From Bubalus kerabau (taxonomy: Eukaryota; Chordata; Mammalia; Artiodactyla; Bovidae), in the NCBI RefSeq assembly GCF_029407905.1, contig NC_073646.1, forward strand, positions 16,510,001-16,574,000: DNA of 64,000 nt, in the 5' to 3' direction. The notes under the pieces were generated by a model. That model was not told where the DNA came from, did no database searches, and saw nothing but the letters and a program-made list of their open reading frames with translations. The first letter of the stretch is position 1, and every line of letters begins with the position of its first letter. Made by a program: the position numbers and the translations under genes. Below, piece by piece: positions 31,700 through 42,830 of this stretch.

Positions 31700-31915
31700 G
31701 GCAACTGTGCCATAGACCACACTATGCACTTTCAAATATAAACACAACAAACCTTTGCGTTGCTGCAGTGATGTGGATTTTTTCCCCTTATTGCAGATGA
31801 GAAAATAAAACTCTGTTTCTGTCTTCCCGAGGTCACATAGCTAGTGAGGGCAGAGGTGGGCCTGGAACTCAGATCATTGCAACCCTAAGGCCCATGGTCT
31901 TGCTACTCTCCTGTA
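31700..31915 (-). mobile_element. MIR SINE, diverged
   Basis: TTATTGCAGATGAGAAAATAA, CGAGGTCACATAGCTAGTG and CCTGGAACTCAGATCATTGC read as reversed MIR. The left boundary is uncertain. Confidence 0.68.
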
Positions 31916-32394
31916 CAATCAAGGTCAAGGAATTGAAAAAGAGCTGGTACAAGTCACTGACCAAGAATATAGTTGCACTGACTATAGCTAGATATGAGTA
32001 TGGATATGGATCCTTGTTCAGACAGTCATTCTGATTTATTCTTTTTGCTTACCTGTGTGAGCGAGCACATCTCCATAAATTGATAAAATGGTAAAGGTTT
32101 GACATCCATTTGTGTTTCCATGTTGAAAATGGTTCTCAGGAAAGTTTTTGTCCTCTGCCTTTTCATTGGTCCAGTGATGTTGTCTGTTCATTTCTGTCTT
32201 CACAAAATAAGTGCAGATTCATCTAAAGCCTTCTGATCAGTGCCCTAGTTTTTGCTGTAGAATCTCCAAAGGTTCTGTCACTCACCTTTGTCTTTATAGT
32301 ACAAAGAAATTTACCATTTGTACTTTTAGCCCCTTATGTCCCATAGCATGAAATGTGTTTCATCAGTGGTATTCAAATTGATCCTATGTGGCAC
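31916..32394. other. Unique sequence
   Basis: No repeat or exon is recognised. Confidence 0.4.
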
Positions 32395-33010
32395 TGTATT
32401 AATTACCTATCGTGCACAAATTATACCTAAAGCTTAGTGGTTTTAAACAGCAGACATTTATCATCTCAGTCTCTGTGGGTCAGGGATCTGTTATATAAAC
32501 AGCTTAGCTGAGTGTTTTTGTTCATAATCTCTCTTGAATCTGAACCTCATTTTCTTAATTTTTCTCAATGAACATATATTATTTATTAGAAAAGATAACT
32601 AAAGTTATTCATTCATTCTGCATTTGAACTGGTGGCTATAGCTGTGGTCTCATCTGAAGGCTCAACTGGGGAGGTGGGGAGATCTGCTTCCCAGCTCATT
32701 CACATGGCTGTCAGCAGGCCGTGGCTTCTCATAGCCTCTTGGTGGACTGGGGCCTTTGGTTCATTGCTGGTGGTTATCTGAATGTCTTTTTCAGTTCTTC
32801 ATCATAGGGCACCTCACAGCAGAGCAGGTGGATTCTCCTAGAGCCAGTGATCCAAGAAGAACACATAGGAAAGAGAGCTGTAGTTCTTGTATAACTGAAC
32901 CTTGGACTTGAAATACTATCACTTCTGCCATATTCTGTTCCTGAAACATGAGGCACTAAACCTCAGCTCTCCCTCTAGGGGAGGGATCTGCAGAAGAGAG
33001 TGAATGGTCC
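32395..33010 (+). mobile_element. Ancient mammal-wide repeat
   Basis: TATTAATTACCTATCGTGC, AGCTTAGTGGTTTTAAACAGC, ATCTCAGTCTCTGTGGGTC, TGAAGGCTCAACTGGGGAGG and ATCACTTCTGCCATATTCTG follow the order of the same old repeat class as 53045-53830. An AT-rich insertion lies at ~32510-32610. Family name unresolved. Confidence 0.6.
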
Positions 33011-33770
33011 ACCCAGAATGGCTGTGTACACCAAGTGGCATCCAGGATTCAGCCTCTTTGCTACAAGTATTGTGAAACACGATTTGGCTCTGGGGAAATG
33101 GTACTGGAATCCAGGAAAGTGAATCTCACTCTCTTTTAAAAACTAGCCAGATTTATGTTTCTTCATACTTCTGAAAGGTCCCCTGCCCCCAAGAACAATT
33201 TTCTGTAAACTGGTGCATGGAGAGAGGTATTTCAAAGGAGTGCTCTGATCCCACTTTCCCTCTGCTCTCTTTATCTAGAGAACTGCTCCATAAAAAGTAG
33301 GCTGTTGATCTTGTTGGATCTGGTGACACTTTTCCAGGGCGACACTCCAAGAGAGACATCATTCCAAGTGCTACAATGTGGACACAAGTGCATGCCAAGC
33401 AGATGTGGGTGACATTGTGCACATTGGCTTAACATGGGACCATTTCCTGGAGTGAGCCCAATAAACATTTGGTACAGATAAAGATCACTTGTCCCCAGAT
33501 GCCTTCTTGGTTGCGGTGGAGCCAAATATGAGTGGAGGCAGAGGATGCTGGGCTTGAAAAGTGCTCTTCTGTGGCCACGTGTGGGAGTTTAGTCCAGGGA
33601 AATGCCAGTAAAGTGGGAAGCAGGCAGCTTGTATCCGACACAGGCCCAGATGGCCCTGGCCTTCTTGCCTTCCTGTCTGAGATGTTGGGATTTTGGCAAG
33701 CTTTTTTTTTTTTTTTTTCTTTGACATAATCTTCAGTGTTATTTGCAGCAGTGTTGCAAATGTGAGCTAA
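33011..33770. other. Unique sequence with T run
   Basis: A 17-base T run at 33702-33718 is the only low-complexity feature. Minus-strand open frames crossing it are spurious (poly-lysine). Confidence 0.4.
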
Positions 33771-33774
33771 AGAC

Positions 33775-33985
33775 TGAGTCACATGACTCTCAGTCCCGTG
33801 ACCTGTGTTCTGAGCCTGGCTTTAGTCAGTTTACCTTTTTGTAAAAGGGGAGCCGTGATGTTTGCCTGTTGCAGAAGCGTCTTCACGAGGATTAAATGGA
33901 ATGGTGCATTTAGGTCATTTAGCATGGGTCTAGCAACCAGGAAGTACACAAGGAGGGTCAGTTATTATTATTGTTGTTATTACCA
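33775..33985 (+). mobile_element. MIR SINE
   Basis: CCGTGACCTGTGTTCTGAGCC, GTCAGTTTACCTTTTTGTAAA, CACGAGGATTAAATGGAATGG and a closing TTATTATTGTTGTTATTACC match MIR on +. Confidence 0.78.
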
Positions 33986-34419
33986 TGATCGGCCACCTCA
34001 TCTGGATGGCCTTCTGCACTGTTCTCTCTGGGAAGCACAAGTGTTGAAAAGTGAGTGGAATAAGTCTTTATTTCCCTGTGTGACCCAAGCGGTTATATAA
34101 AACCCTCTGCTCCTATATTATGAGCTTAACAGAAATGCTAATTTTACAAAAAGGAAAGTGCCAGTGGAGACTTAAATTGTTTTTCTGAGCTGTTATGTAA
34201 TTCTTCAGCACATCTCATTTAATCATCCTATATTGAGGCCATGTCTTAGCTCTGTGGTCATTTGAATAGATTCCTTTCTGGATTCCTACCTTTAACTCCA
34301 AGAAATTCCTTAGGGTAAACTTCTGCTTTCCATTTTTATAAAATGACCTTGTTCCTGGCCCATAGCTTCAAAGCTGAGAGTGACTGCAGTTGCTTTAAAT
34401 AAGATGATCAAATTTAATT
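33986..34419. other. Unique sequence
   Basis: No repeat or gene is recognised. Confidence 0.4.
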
Positions 34420-34475
34420 TAGCAGACATTGGCTGAGCCCTACTATGTGCCACCTACCATATCTGGAGCCACAGC
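34420..34475 (-). mobile_element. L2/MIR tail fragment
   Basis: GACATTGGCTGAGCCCTAC followed by TATGTGCCACCTACC is a reversed tail fragment. Confidence 0.5.
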
Positions 34476-34519
34476 AAACTTCCTTGAAAAATGAGGGGGC
34501 ATCATGCTTGCAAGCAGGG

Positions 34520-34705
34520 ATTCAAGCCAGGCAGCCTTCAGTCACATCGCTCCACCTCAGTCACATCGCTCCACCTCAGTCACATCGCTCCACCTCCTCC
34601 TGTCTGTGTGACTTTAGGGAAATCACTTCACCTCTCTGAGCCTCGATTTCCTCAGCTCTAAGATGGAGACATAATAGTACCTGGGCATCTGATTTAGTTG
34701 GACAT
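34520..34705 (+). mobile_element. MIR SINE carrying a triplicated 19-mer
   Basis: CTGTGTGACTTTAGGGAAATC, ACTTCACCTCTCTGAGCC, TCGATTTCCTCAGCTCTAAG and TAATAGTACCTGG are MIR landmarks. The upstream part is expanded by a three-copy tandem repeat. Confidence 0.78.
34539..34595. repeat. 19-bp tandem repeat, three perfect copies
   Basis: CAGTCACATCGCTCCACCT occurs at 34539-34557, 34558-34576 and 34577-34595 without mismatch. It lies in the 5' half of a MIR and is a minisatellite candidate. Confidence 0.96.
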
Positions 34706-34712
34706 AAATGAA

Positions 34713-35150
34713 CCAGTAGTCATGTGTGGATGTGAGAGTTGTACTATAAAGAAAGCTGAGGGCTGAAAAATTGATGCTTCTGAAGTGTGGTGTTGGAGAA
34801 GACTCTTGAGAGTCCCTGAGACTGCAAGGAGATCCAATCAGTCCATCCTAAAGGAGATCAGTCCTGAGTGTTCATTGGAAGGACTGATATTGAAGCTAAA
34901 ACTCCAATACTTTGGCCACCTGATGCGAAGAGCTGACTCACTTGAAAAGACCCTTGTACTGGGGAAGATTGATGACAGGAGGAGAGGGGGACAACAAAGG
35001 ATGAGATGGCTGGATGGCATCACTGACTCAATGGACGTGAGTCTGAGTGAACTCCGGGAGTTGGTGATGGACAGGGAGGCCTGGCATGCTGTGATTCATG
35101 GGGGTCGCAAAGAGTCGGACACGACTGAGCGACTGAACTGAACTGAACTG
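34713..35150 (+). mobile_element. BovB LINE 3' fragment
   Basis: It starts in the VMYGCESW-coding region (GTAGTCATGTGTGGATG) and ends with CTGAACTGAACTGAACTG. AAATGAA at 34706-34712 and 35151-35157 is a likely target duplication. The open frame 34785-35141 is C-terminal BovB. Confidence 0.95.
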
Positions 35151-35277
35151 AAATGAAGTCATATGTTTCACGCCTCCTGTAGTACCCAAGCATTGTGCAT
35201 AGCATCTGTCCCCAGCCACACTCAGGCAAGCGGGACAGGAAGAAAATAAAGCAGATGAGACTCTTTAGAAGATTAAG

Positions 35278-35400
35278 GGGACTTCCCTGGTGGCTGAGAC
35301 TCCACGCTTCCAATGCAGGCGGCCCGGGCTCAATCCCTGGACTAGATCCTGCATGCCACAAGACCCAGTGCAGTCAACTAAACAAATCAGAATAAATATT
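35278..35400 (+). mobile_element. CHR-type tRNA-Glu SINE
   Basis: GGGGACTTCCCTGGTGGCTG, ACTCCACGCTTCCAATGCAGG, GCCCGGGCTCAATCCCTGG and a downstream GCATGCCACAAGAC lead to an A-rich tail. The tRNA head resembles Bov-tA but the body is not Bov-A, which fits the older cetartiodactyl CHR SINE group. Confidence 0.85.
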
Positions 35401-35509
35401 TAAGAAAAGAAGACTAAGCCTTGGAGAGAGGGTACTGGGTTTTCAGTGCTCACGATCCTCTTTGGCCACCTGTTGGTCTTGTTGGGAGGAGCCATGCTGT
35501 CTCAACCAT

Positions 35510-35640
35510 GTCACTGGCCCCATATCTGCTGCTCCCTGCATGTCCCTCCCTGGACTGTCATCTCCTGTGGGCAGGCCCCACTGGATGCCAGCCCCTTGCC
35601 TGGAGCCTGGCACGTGGCAGGAGCTTTGTAAACCTTGGCT
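35510..35640 (+). mobile_element. L2 LINE 3' fragment
   Basis: GACTGTCATCTCCTGTGGGC, GCCTGGAGCCTGGCACGTGG and AGGAGCTTTGTAAACCTTGG fit a diverged L2 3' end on +. Confidence 0.6.
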
Positions 35641-37544
35641 GAAGGAGTCGATGACATCACCAGACATGCTTTTTCTCGTCAGGCACGGTGTACCCCCACA
35701 AGCTCCGAGGCCAAACTTGGATGTAACCAAAGCTGCAGCTGCCATCTGCCAGAGACAGAGCCTGAAATAGCCCTGGAGCCCCTCGTCATGTGTATTTCTT
35801 CACTACTGCAGCTGCTGAGGCTTTTTTTAAAAAGCTCGCTTGTGCGCTAGGACAAAGTGGCTAGATGCTGGATTGCCTCTCTTTGCCAGACAGGGTCCCA
35901 GAGGGCTTGGTGGCAGCCCTCCGGTTTCACCTGGCTTTCTGAGGTGGACCGCTGCCGACTGCTTGTCTTTCTGCTCTTGAGTCAGCGATGTGAAAAGTTG
36001 GTGATTGGAGAGCTCTGTGTGACCTTCCAGGACAGGTCCCAGTAGGATGGAAACTTCCAGCCTGGTGACTCCCTGCCTCTCCAGTGTGGCACTCACCGCG
36101 GTGGACCTCTGAGCTACTTACTCCAAGGGCATCTTTAGCCGCATTCCTGCCTGGCCGCCTGCAATGTAAATGGCCCATCCATCCCTGCTGCGAGAGAATG
36201 AGTGAGAAATGGAAAACTAAGATGAGTGTGGCGAATGCAGGGACCAGGCAGCCAGGTTATCTGTGCTCTCATTACCTTCTCACGCATCCCTCCTTTCATC
36301 TCTATGGCTACAGGCACACTTGTGGTTGGGGCTACTAATCCATTTATTTCCATGGCTAATCTCAGGGTTAAAGAGAGGAGCTGGCTTGCTAAGGCTTCCT
36401 AACCCAGATCTTTTGCTTCCCCAGTTTTTCCTATAGTTCACTTTTCCTAATAATTTTTTTTCCCCAGAAATTACAGGTAATGCACTTTTCTTGTTGGAAA
36501 CTGAAGATGTACAGAATAAACACTGTATTGTTAACAAACCTTCACTGGCTATGGCCAGAAGAAAGAGAGATGTGGGGTGAAGTGATTCCTGGACCGGAAC
36601 CCCGTGTGTAAGTCACTGGAGGGTGAGGATGCTCGGTCAGCAAGGCTGAGACGTGGCTCGTTCCGGGCTGTGCCAGAAGGACTGCTCCTAAAACATCGCT
36701 TGACATTGATGATGATGGAGATAATCTGCAAAGATTGGATCCAGAGGGAGAGAAGAGTTTCTGAGCCAGAGCGGCTCATTCCGGGGCTGTCCACTTAAAT
36801 AAAGCCCTGGCTTAGAAAACCCCAAACACGATAAAGTGGATACTGTAATGGGATTTATGCAATACTCTGTTAAGGGCAAACCCAGCCCCATAAATACATG
36901 TCCGAAATTCAATCTGCTAAATGAAATGTTAAAGGCGCCAAATGGATTTCTTGAAAGGATCAGAGCTAAGATGTAGTTTGCCTGCACTTGATAAGCTTAT
37001 CCAGCCTTGCCACTGGGAAAGAAAAGGAGAGAGAGAGAAAGAGAGGAAATGGACTTACCGATTTTACTGTATTCTCCAGTATCTTAGATACTTTCTTTTT
37101 CAATGGGAAGGGAGAAAGAGATTATCAGACCTCTGGCTGTGAAACCAGTGTTCCTGATCCAAACACCTTCTGGGCTACAGAGAGAGAGCTATTAATTCAC
37201 GAACTGGAGCCCCAGTTCCATTTTCCCAGCCCCGAAGCCTCCTGTACAGGACTTCTCCTGTACCTGGTTGGCTCAGCTACCTGGGTCTGGCCCCCAGGTG
37301 ACCGAGGTCATGGCTGGTGTGTGGGTCAGCTCGAGTCCCAGTTCCCATCCCCAAGTTCCGCCTTTGACTTTGGCTGCTGCCGTCCAGTGTGTTTGTGAGT
37401 GATGAAGTGAGTTAGAAGAGGAAAGCTATAGTAGACACTGGGGATCATCCTACATACTTCCTTCTGGCTTCCTCCCTCTTATGTTTCATGATTTTCCATC
37501 AGCTAGGACTATACTATCTCCTGCAAGTGATTTGGATTGTTCTG
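35641..37544. other. Unique sequence, possibly conserved
   Basis: About 1.9 kb has no recognised transposon. 36790-37020 is AT-rich and complex, and looks like a conserved non-coding candidate. Open frames near 36988-37398 and 35827-36096 show no recognisable domain and lack clear splice boundaries. The segment ends in a T run (37545-37562). Confidence 0.4.
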
Positions 37545-37562
37545 TTTTTTTTTTTTTTTTTT
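37545..37562. repeat. T homopolymer
   Basis: Eighteen T bases followed by a C-rich CCCCGCCCCCCTCCCC stretch. Confidence 0.95.
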
Positions 37563-37595
37563 CTCCCCGCCCCCCTCCCCGAGAAGGAGATAGCA

Positions 37596-37816
37596 CGCAC
37601 GTGTGCTTGCTCAGTCATTTCAGTTGTGTCCGACTCTGTGACCTATAGACTGTAGCCCGCCAGGCTCCTCTGTCCATGGGCTTCTCCAGGCAAGAATACT
37701 GGAGTGGGTTGTCATTCCTTCTCCAGGGGATCATCCCAACCCACGGATCGAACCCAAGTCTCCTGCAGCTCCTGCATTGCAGGCGGATTCTTTACCGCTG
37801 AGCCACCCGGAAGCCC
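37596..37816 (-). mobile_element. Bov-tA SINE
   Basis: Reverse Bov-tA with a perfect 11-base duplication AGGAGATAGCA at 37585-37595 and 37817-37827. An extra CTCCTGCAG repeat (near 37760) sits in the tRNA part. Confidence 0.96.
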
Positions 37817-37827
37817 AGGAGATAGCA

Positions 37828-38363
37828 TAATAGCTAGGAATTTCATAAGATGTTTTTTGTACCATTTGGGGGCAAGCCAAAGCTATACTGCCAGGGAGAC
37901 ATTTTTACTTTCTTCCAAGCATAGAAGTTGCTTCTGGCATTGGAACGTGACCCCAGAGAGTCGCTTTCAGTGATAGCGTGCATCAAAGGACATGCTGTCT
38001 TGTTAGGTGAGTGAGTTTGTGGGTGCATTTGGAGGGTTGGTGAATTGGCTCTCAGCATACCAAGTCTCCTTTTTTCTCTTCCATTTCCAGCTGATGGTCT
38101 AGGTCTTCACCATAGCTGCCATCACTTCTGACTCCCCTTGGGCTGAGGTCTTTGTGAGCCTGGTGGGCTTGGGTTGGGTTGGAGGCTCGAAGCTGTGGGT
38201 GGAGGAGCCATCTCCAGAGGCGCCATCCTGATGGGCTAGGTGACGATGCTCCAACCACAGGTGAATTCCGTGCTTGCTGGCACATCAAGGACTCTTCCAT
38301 GCCTATTTATTTCCCTCCTTTGGCGAGTCAACAGCTTTAGAGTGTTTGCCTGAGTCAAAGTCC
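37828..38363. other. Unique sequence
   Basis: No gene or transposon is recognised. Confidence 0.4.
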
Positions 38364-38566
38364 TGGCTTTCCTAGTGGCTCAAATGGTAGAATCTGCCTG
38401 CAATGTGGGAGACCCAGGTTCAGTGCCTGGGTAGGGACGATTCCCTGGAGAAGGGAATGGCTACCCACTCCAGTATTCTGGCCTGGAAAATTCTATGGAC
38501 AGAGGAACCTGGTGGGCTATAGTCCTTGAGGTCACAAAGAGTCAGACACGACTGAGCGACTGACAC
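38364..38566 (+). mobile_element. Bov-tA SINE
   Basis: GGCTTTCCTAGTGGCTCAAATG starts the tRNA head. The Bov-A body ends at GACACGACTGAGCGACTG. Confidence 0.94.
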
Positions 38567-38663
38567 TTCAGCCTCAGCTGGAATAAACAAAGGGTCTTTT
38601 GGGTCTGTTGCAGTGTATGGGATTCCTAAGTATTTTAAGAACTAGAGAGTGACACAGGAAAGG

Positions 38664-39570
38664 GAGCATTTAATTTTTAAAACAACTTTATTGAGGAACA
38701 ATTTATGTACCATAAAATTTACACATTTTAATGTGTACCCAGTGATTTTAATGTAATGTCTCTCCAGTGATTTTTTAGTAAATTCACCAAGCTGTGTGAC
38801 CATCACCATGCGTGCACGTGTGCTAAGTCACTTCAGTTGTGTCCGACTCTGTGCAGCGCTATGCACTGTACTCCTCCAGGTTTCTCTGCCCATGGAATTC
38901 TCCAGGCAAGAATACTGGAGTGGGTTGCCATACGCTCCTCCAGGGGATCTTCCCGACCCAAGGATTGAACCCACATTTCTGTTGTCTCCTGCATTGCCAG
39001 GCAGGTTCTTTACCACTAGCGCCACCCGGGAAGCCCAACCATCACCATAGTCTAGTTTTAAAACATTTCCATTGTGCCAATATTAAATTCTTCAGGCCAG
39101 TCTGTAGTCACTCCCCAGGCATCTGCTCTTGTACTTTCTGCCTCTATAGATTTGCTCATTCTGGGCCTTTCACAGAAAGGGGCTAAGACCATATGTGGTC
39201 TTTTGTATCTGGCTTTTCTCACTTTGCATAATGTCATTGAGGTCTAAACTTGTGGCATGCTGCTGAGTGGTGTTCCACTGGATCATGGCCATTTTCTTTA
39301 TCCATTCATCAGTTGATGGCTACTTAGGCTGCTGTGAATGGTGCTGCTGTGAACATTTCTGCCCAAGTCTGCATGTGAACATGCTTTTTCATTTCTCTTG
39401 GGTAGACTCCCAGGAGTGGAATTCTGGGTCATATGATAAATTTATATTTAACTTTTTCAGGAATTGCCAGACTGTTTTCCAAAGGTTTCCCAAGCTGCAT
39501 CATTCTACATTCTCACCGACAATGCATGATCAAGACCATTCATTTCTGCTCTTACTGTGAGCTGGACAGT
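38664..39570 (-). mobile_element. L1M-type LINE fragment split by Bov-tA
   Basis: AAAACAACTTTATTGAGGAAC, ACCATAAAATTTACACATTTT, then after the SINE CATTCATCAGTTGATGGC, TTTCATTTCTCTTGGGTAG, CCAGGAGTGGAATTCTGGG and CAGACTGTTTTCCAAAGG. This is the usual reverse-strand L1M segment, about 650 bases excluding the SINE. Confidence 0.82.
38811..39037 (-). mobile_element. Bov-tA SINE nested in L1M
   Basis: Reverse Bov-tA from GTGCTAAGTCACTTCAG to CGCCACCCGGGAAGCCC. Duplication ACCATCACCAT at 38799-38809 and 39038-39048. Confidence 0.96.
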
Positions 39571-40194
39571 GGAGTTGTTTACTAGAGACCATTGTAGGTG
39601 AAATACAAAAATTGCCCCCTGTGTGTGGAGAGCAGGCCCTCAGTGGGATCTCGACAACACACCAGAAGGGTCTCGACCCCAATTTCCACATACGCGTCAC
39701 CAGGAGATGTCAGAGCTTCCAGCCCAGAGGGGCCCCTATCCTTCACTCCCACTCCCCTCCCCCACTCCAGCTTTGCTAACTCCAGCACCCCTGTAACCCT
39801 TCTCATTCCAAAGAGGATTCGCTCTTATAAAAAGTTCTGCATCACACTGGTGCTAATTTAATGACTTTTTTGGACAATGTGATTTACCATCCATGGCCGC
39901 CTTTGAATGGATTCATTTACCTGCATTGATTGGTATATGCTGCTGTTAACTGTCACCAGAAAATCACAGCAGTCCTTAAAAACTGTGTAGCGTTTTGCTT
40001 CTGATAATGATAGTTAACTCTGTCCTTGATCGCCAATGACATGGTAGTCCTTTCTTGGAGATGGACTTAAATCGCGTAGCTCTGTTCCTCGATGATGAGA
40101 AAATAAATTACTTTTTGATGCTGTGTTCTGCTAAGCGTTTCATAAATTTGGGTTCTTTGGTAGGTGTTTCTCTTTTTTGGGGGGCGGGGGTGGT
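39571..40194. other. Unique sequence
   Basis: No gene or clear transposon is recognised. Confidence 0.4.
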
Positions 40195-40375
40195 CTACTC
40201 CCTTTGCTACTCAAAGTGCAGTCTTGGACTACCAGCATTGGCATCCTCTGGGATCCTGTTGGAAATGCAGAGCCTCCGACCCCACCTGCAATTTCCAGAA
40301 TCAGAATCTCTTTTTAACTCGATCCCCAGGTCCTGTTCATGCTCTGAAGCTTGCAAAGTGCTGCTGTAAATCTGG
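40195..40375 (-). mobile_element. MER5A-like hAT-Charlie element
   Basis: CTCAAAGTGCAGTCTTGGAC, CATTGGCATCCTCTGGG, TGTTGGAAATGCAGAGCC and CAGAATCAGAATCTC with CCCCAGGT follow the reversed MER5A order. Confidence 0.78.
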
Positions 40376-40399
40376 AATCAGCAAAATAGGCCCTTGGAG

Positions 40400-40590
40400 T
40401 AAATCTGGCCAGATGCTTGTTTTCATTAAAAAAAATTTTTTTTTTATTAGCACATAGCCACGCCCATTCATTCTGTATTATCTGTGGCTCCTTGGGACTC
40501 AAACTGCAGAATTAAGAGCTGCCTTACGGCTGGCAGAAATGAAAATGTTTACTTTCCAGACCTTTGCAGAAAAAGTTGCTGACATTTTAT
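40400..40590 (-). mobile_element. MER1-like hAT fragment
   Basis: ATAGCCACGCCCATTCATTC, TGTATTATCTGTGGCTCC, ATGTTTACTTTCCAGACC and GCAGAAAAAGTTGCTGAC match the reversed MER1-like element, with an A/T run (40429-40446) near its start. Confidence 0.7.
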
Positions 40591-40680
40591 CTGGAGATGG
40601 TTTTATTCTTACTTGTTTTTTATTATATAACATTTATTCGTTGTAATTTACTTATTTTTAGTTACTTAATAAAATGTGTT

Positions 40681-40961
40681 GCTGCTGCTGCTGCTGCTGC
40701 TAAGTCGCTTCAGTCGTGTCTGACTCTGTGCGACCCCAGAGACGGCAATCCACCAGGATCCCCCATCCCTGGGGTTCTCCAGGCAAGAACACTGGAATGG
40801 GTTGCCATGGCCTTCTCCAATGCATGAAAGTAAAAAGGGAAAGGGAAGTTGCTCAGTCGTGTTCAACTCTTCCCGACCCCATGGACTGCAGCCTACCAGG
40901 CTCCTCCACCCATGGGATTTTCCAGGCAAGAGGACTGGAGTGGGGTGCCATTGCCTTCTCC
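40681..40961 (-). mobile_element. BOV-A2 SINE with (GCT)7 end
   Basis: Full reverse dimer. Its tail is a seven-unit GCT microsatellite (40681-40701). Perfect 13-base duplication AATAAAATGTGTT at 40668-40680 and 40962-40974. Confidence 0.98.
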
Positions 40962-41044
40962 AATAAAATGTGTTAGCTTTTCTTATTTGACTTTTTGCAT
41001 CTTCCAATTATTATAAGCTTTGGGTCATAACACTTCTTTTTCTC

Positions 41045-41180
41045 TTTTTGATTTCTTTAAAATTGGAGGATAATTCTGTTGGTTTCTGCCATACATCAAC
41101 ATGAATCAGCCACATGTATACATATGCCCCCTCCCTCCCATCACCCCCATCCCACCTCTGTGTTATGAGTGCCGTCCATC
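41045..41180 (-). mobile_element. Ruminant L1 3'-end fragment
   Basis: AAATTGGAGGATAATTCTG, GTTTCTGCCATACATCAAC, ATGAATCAGCCACATG and a C-rich CCCCTCCCTCCC part form the reversed L1 end. Confidence 0.85.
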
Positions 41181-42629
41181 CCCAGATTCTCTTTGGAGCC
41201 TGCCTCTTAGGATAAAGTGACTGAACTTTGATGAAGTTTAGGGTTTGGGTTTCTTAGCCACAAACTGAAAAACTCAGGGGAGCTCTGATTTCTTAGATGC
41301 CACCCAACTCTACTTGAAGAGTGCTCTGGGTGAGCGTTGTTTTATGTCATTTTATTCTTTGCAAGAGAGGATATTCATTATTTGTGAAACTGGAAGGCCA
41401 TATTTGTTATTATTTGTAAAGGCTTAAAATGGAGACATTCACAAGTAGAAGAAAGCAGAAAAGAATTCCTTGTCAAATCACAGGGTGGGGTGAGAGTGAG
41501 AAAATCTCATGAGAGTAAGCACAGGAGGCACCCAGAGGGGGAAGCCAGCAGAACTGGCTTCCTGGGCGCGCCTGGTGCCCTGGGCTCCCTGCTCAGGAGG
41601 ACACACCCTGCTCGTTTCATGCTCAGCTGTCACCACCTGGAATTCTTAATAACTTTAAAAACAGATGCCCTCACTTTTTTTTTGCATCAGGCCCTACAAC
41701 GTAGGTAGCCAATACTCGAAGCCAGTGATGGGATCGGAAGACCCACCCAGTGCCCGTTCCTGGGGGAGCTGAGAACTGTGTGCGTGACGTCCCATTTGCC
41801 AGCGGCTGTGTTATCCTGGGCTAGTGATGGTATCACAGCCACGTGTCACCACCCACCCTTCGTGTGTCTGGCTGACTTCCTCTGCCTTACTGTGTGCCAT
41901 GAGAAGAAACAACACTTTGAATGATTTCTTAAATTAAGCGGTTAGAGAGGTGAATCTGCTCGTGCAGAGGCATCTCCAAGTGAAGTTTGGATTATCCCCA
42001 GTCAAGGTCAGTATTTGAGCCTCACAACTCTGATGCGATTGCTTTCAGGGCTTGTATGTTGCACTTTTCCCCGCGGCGTCAGTGAGGGATGCCGCTTTTC
42101 TGACAAGGGTGCTGCTTAAAGAAATTGGGCTCCCACCTGGCTTAGGTTGAGGTCTGTGGGGACATCTTAACAGTCGGAACTTCAGGCCACAGGTCATCAC
42201 TGGTGGAAGACTCCCAAGGGTGCCACTTCCTCCTGGTCCCTGTGGGGAGGAATTGCTTCCAGTGACCCTGCAGGTAGCTGATTGAGGCTGAAATAGCAGC
42301 TTCCCAACCCAGCAGGGACCAGAGCAAGGAACATTGCTGTAATCACTTTCCTCCTCCCCTCTGAACGATTGTTCATCAGGAGTCTTGTGGAAACAAAAAA
42401 GTGAAAGGGAAGCAAGAAACAGGAGGCCTAGTTTGGTGAATCCAATGGAAAATTACTGTTCTACCAAGAGGTCCCCAAAGGGCGGTGAATGAGCCAGGCA
42501 CTAGGGATGTTGCAGAAGCTTAGACATGCTGGTGACAAGATGCTGTTAACACTTTTTGAGAGACTAAAGGACATTTGATGATCATAATGATAACTCTAGG
42601 AGATTATGTATTAGTCATCCCAGCTTGGT
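41181..42629. other. Unique sequence
   Basis: Over 1.4 kb has no recognised transposon. A TGACGTC CRE-like half (~41784) sits near CACGTG (~41841). No exon with convincing frame and splice sites was found. Confidence 0.4.
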
Positions 42630-42830
42630 CATTTATGGAGCATCTACTATCTGTCACAGTCTGGGCCAACTCTTGCATATCTCTTAATTCTTGCCCTGTG
42701 TACAGCCCAGCTGTCTCTTACAGATGAGAATTCTGAGGCTCTCAAGGTTTGACTTGGCCCAGAGCACACAGCTGGTCACTGATAGGATCAGATTTAAGCT
42801 CTGTCTGACTCCAGAGTGTGGGCCGCTTTC
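42630..42830 (-). mobile_element. MIR SINE
   Basis: CATTTATGGAGCATCTACTATC, CTTACAGATGAGAATTCTGAGG, AGAGCACACAGCTGGTCAC and CTGTCTGACTCCAGAG read as reversed MIR. Confidence 0.82.

Noticed and set aside
33429..33782. Lysine-rich minus-strand frame
   Set aside because: The lysines come from the T run at 33702-33718.
37204..37398. Possible exon in an open frame near 37.2-37.4 kb
   Set aside because: No good acceptor and donor pair and no recognisable protein similarity by eye.
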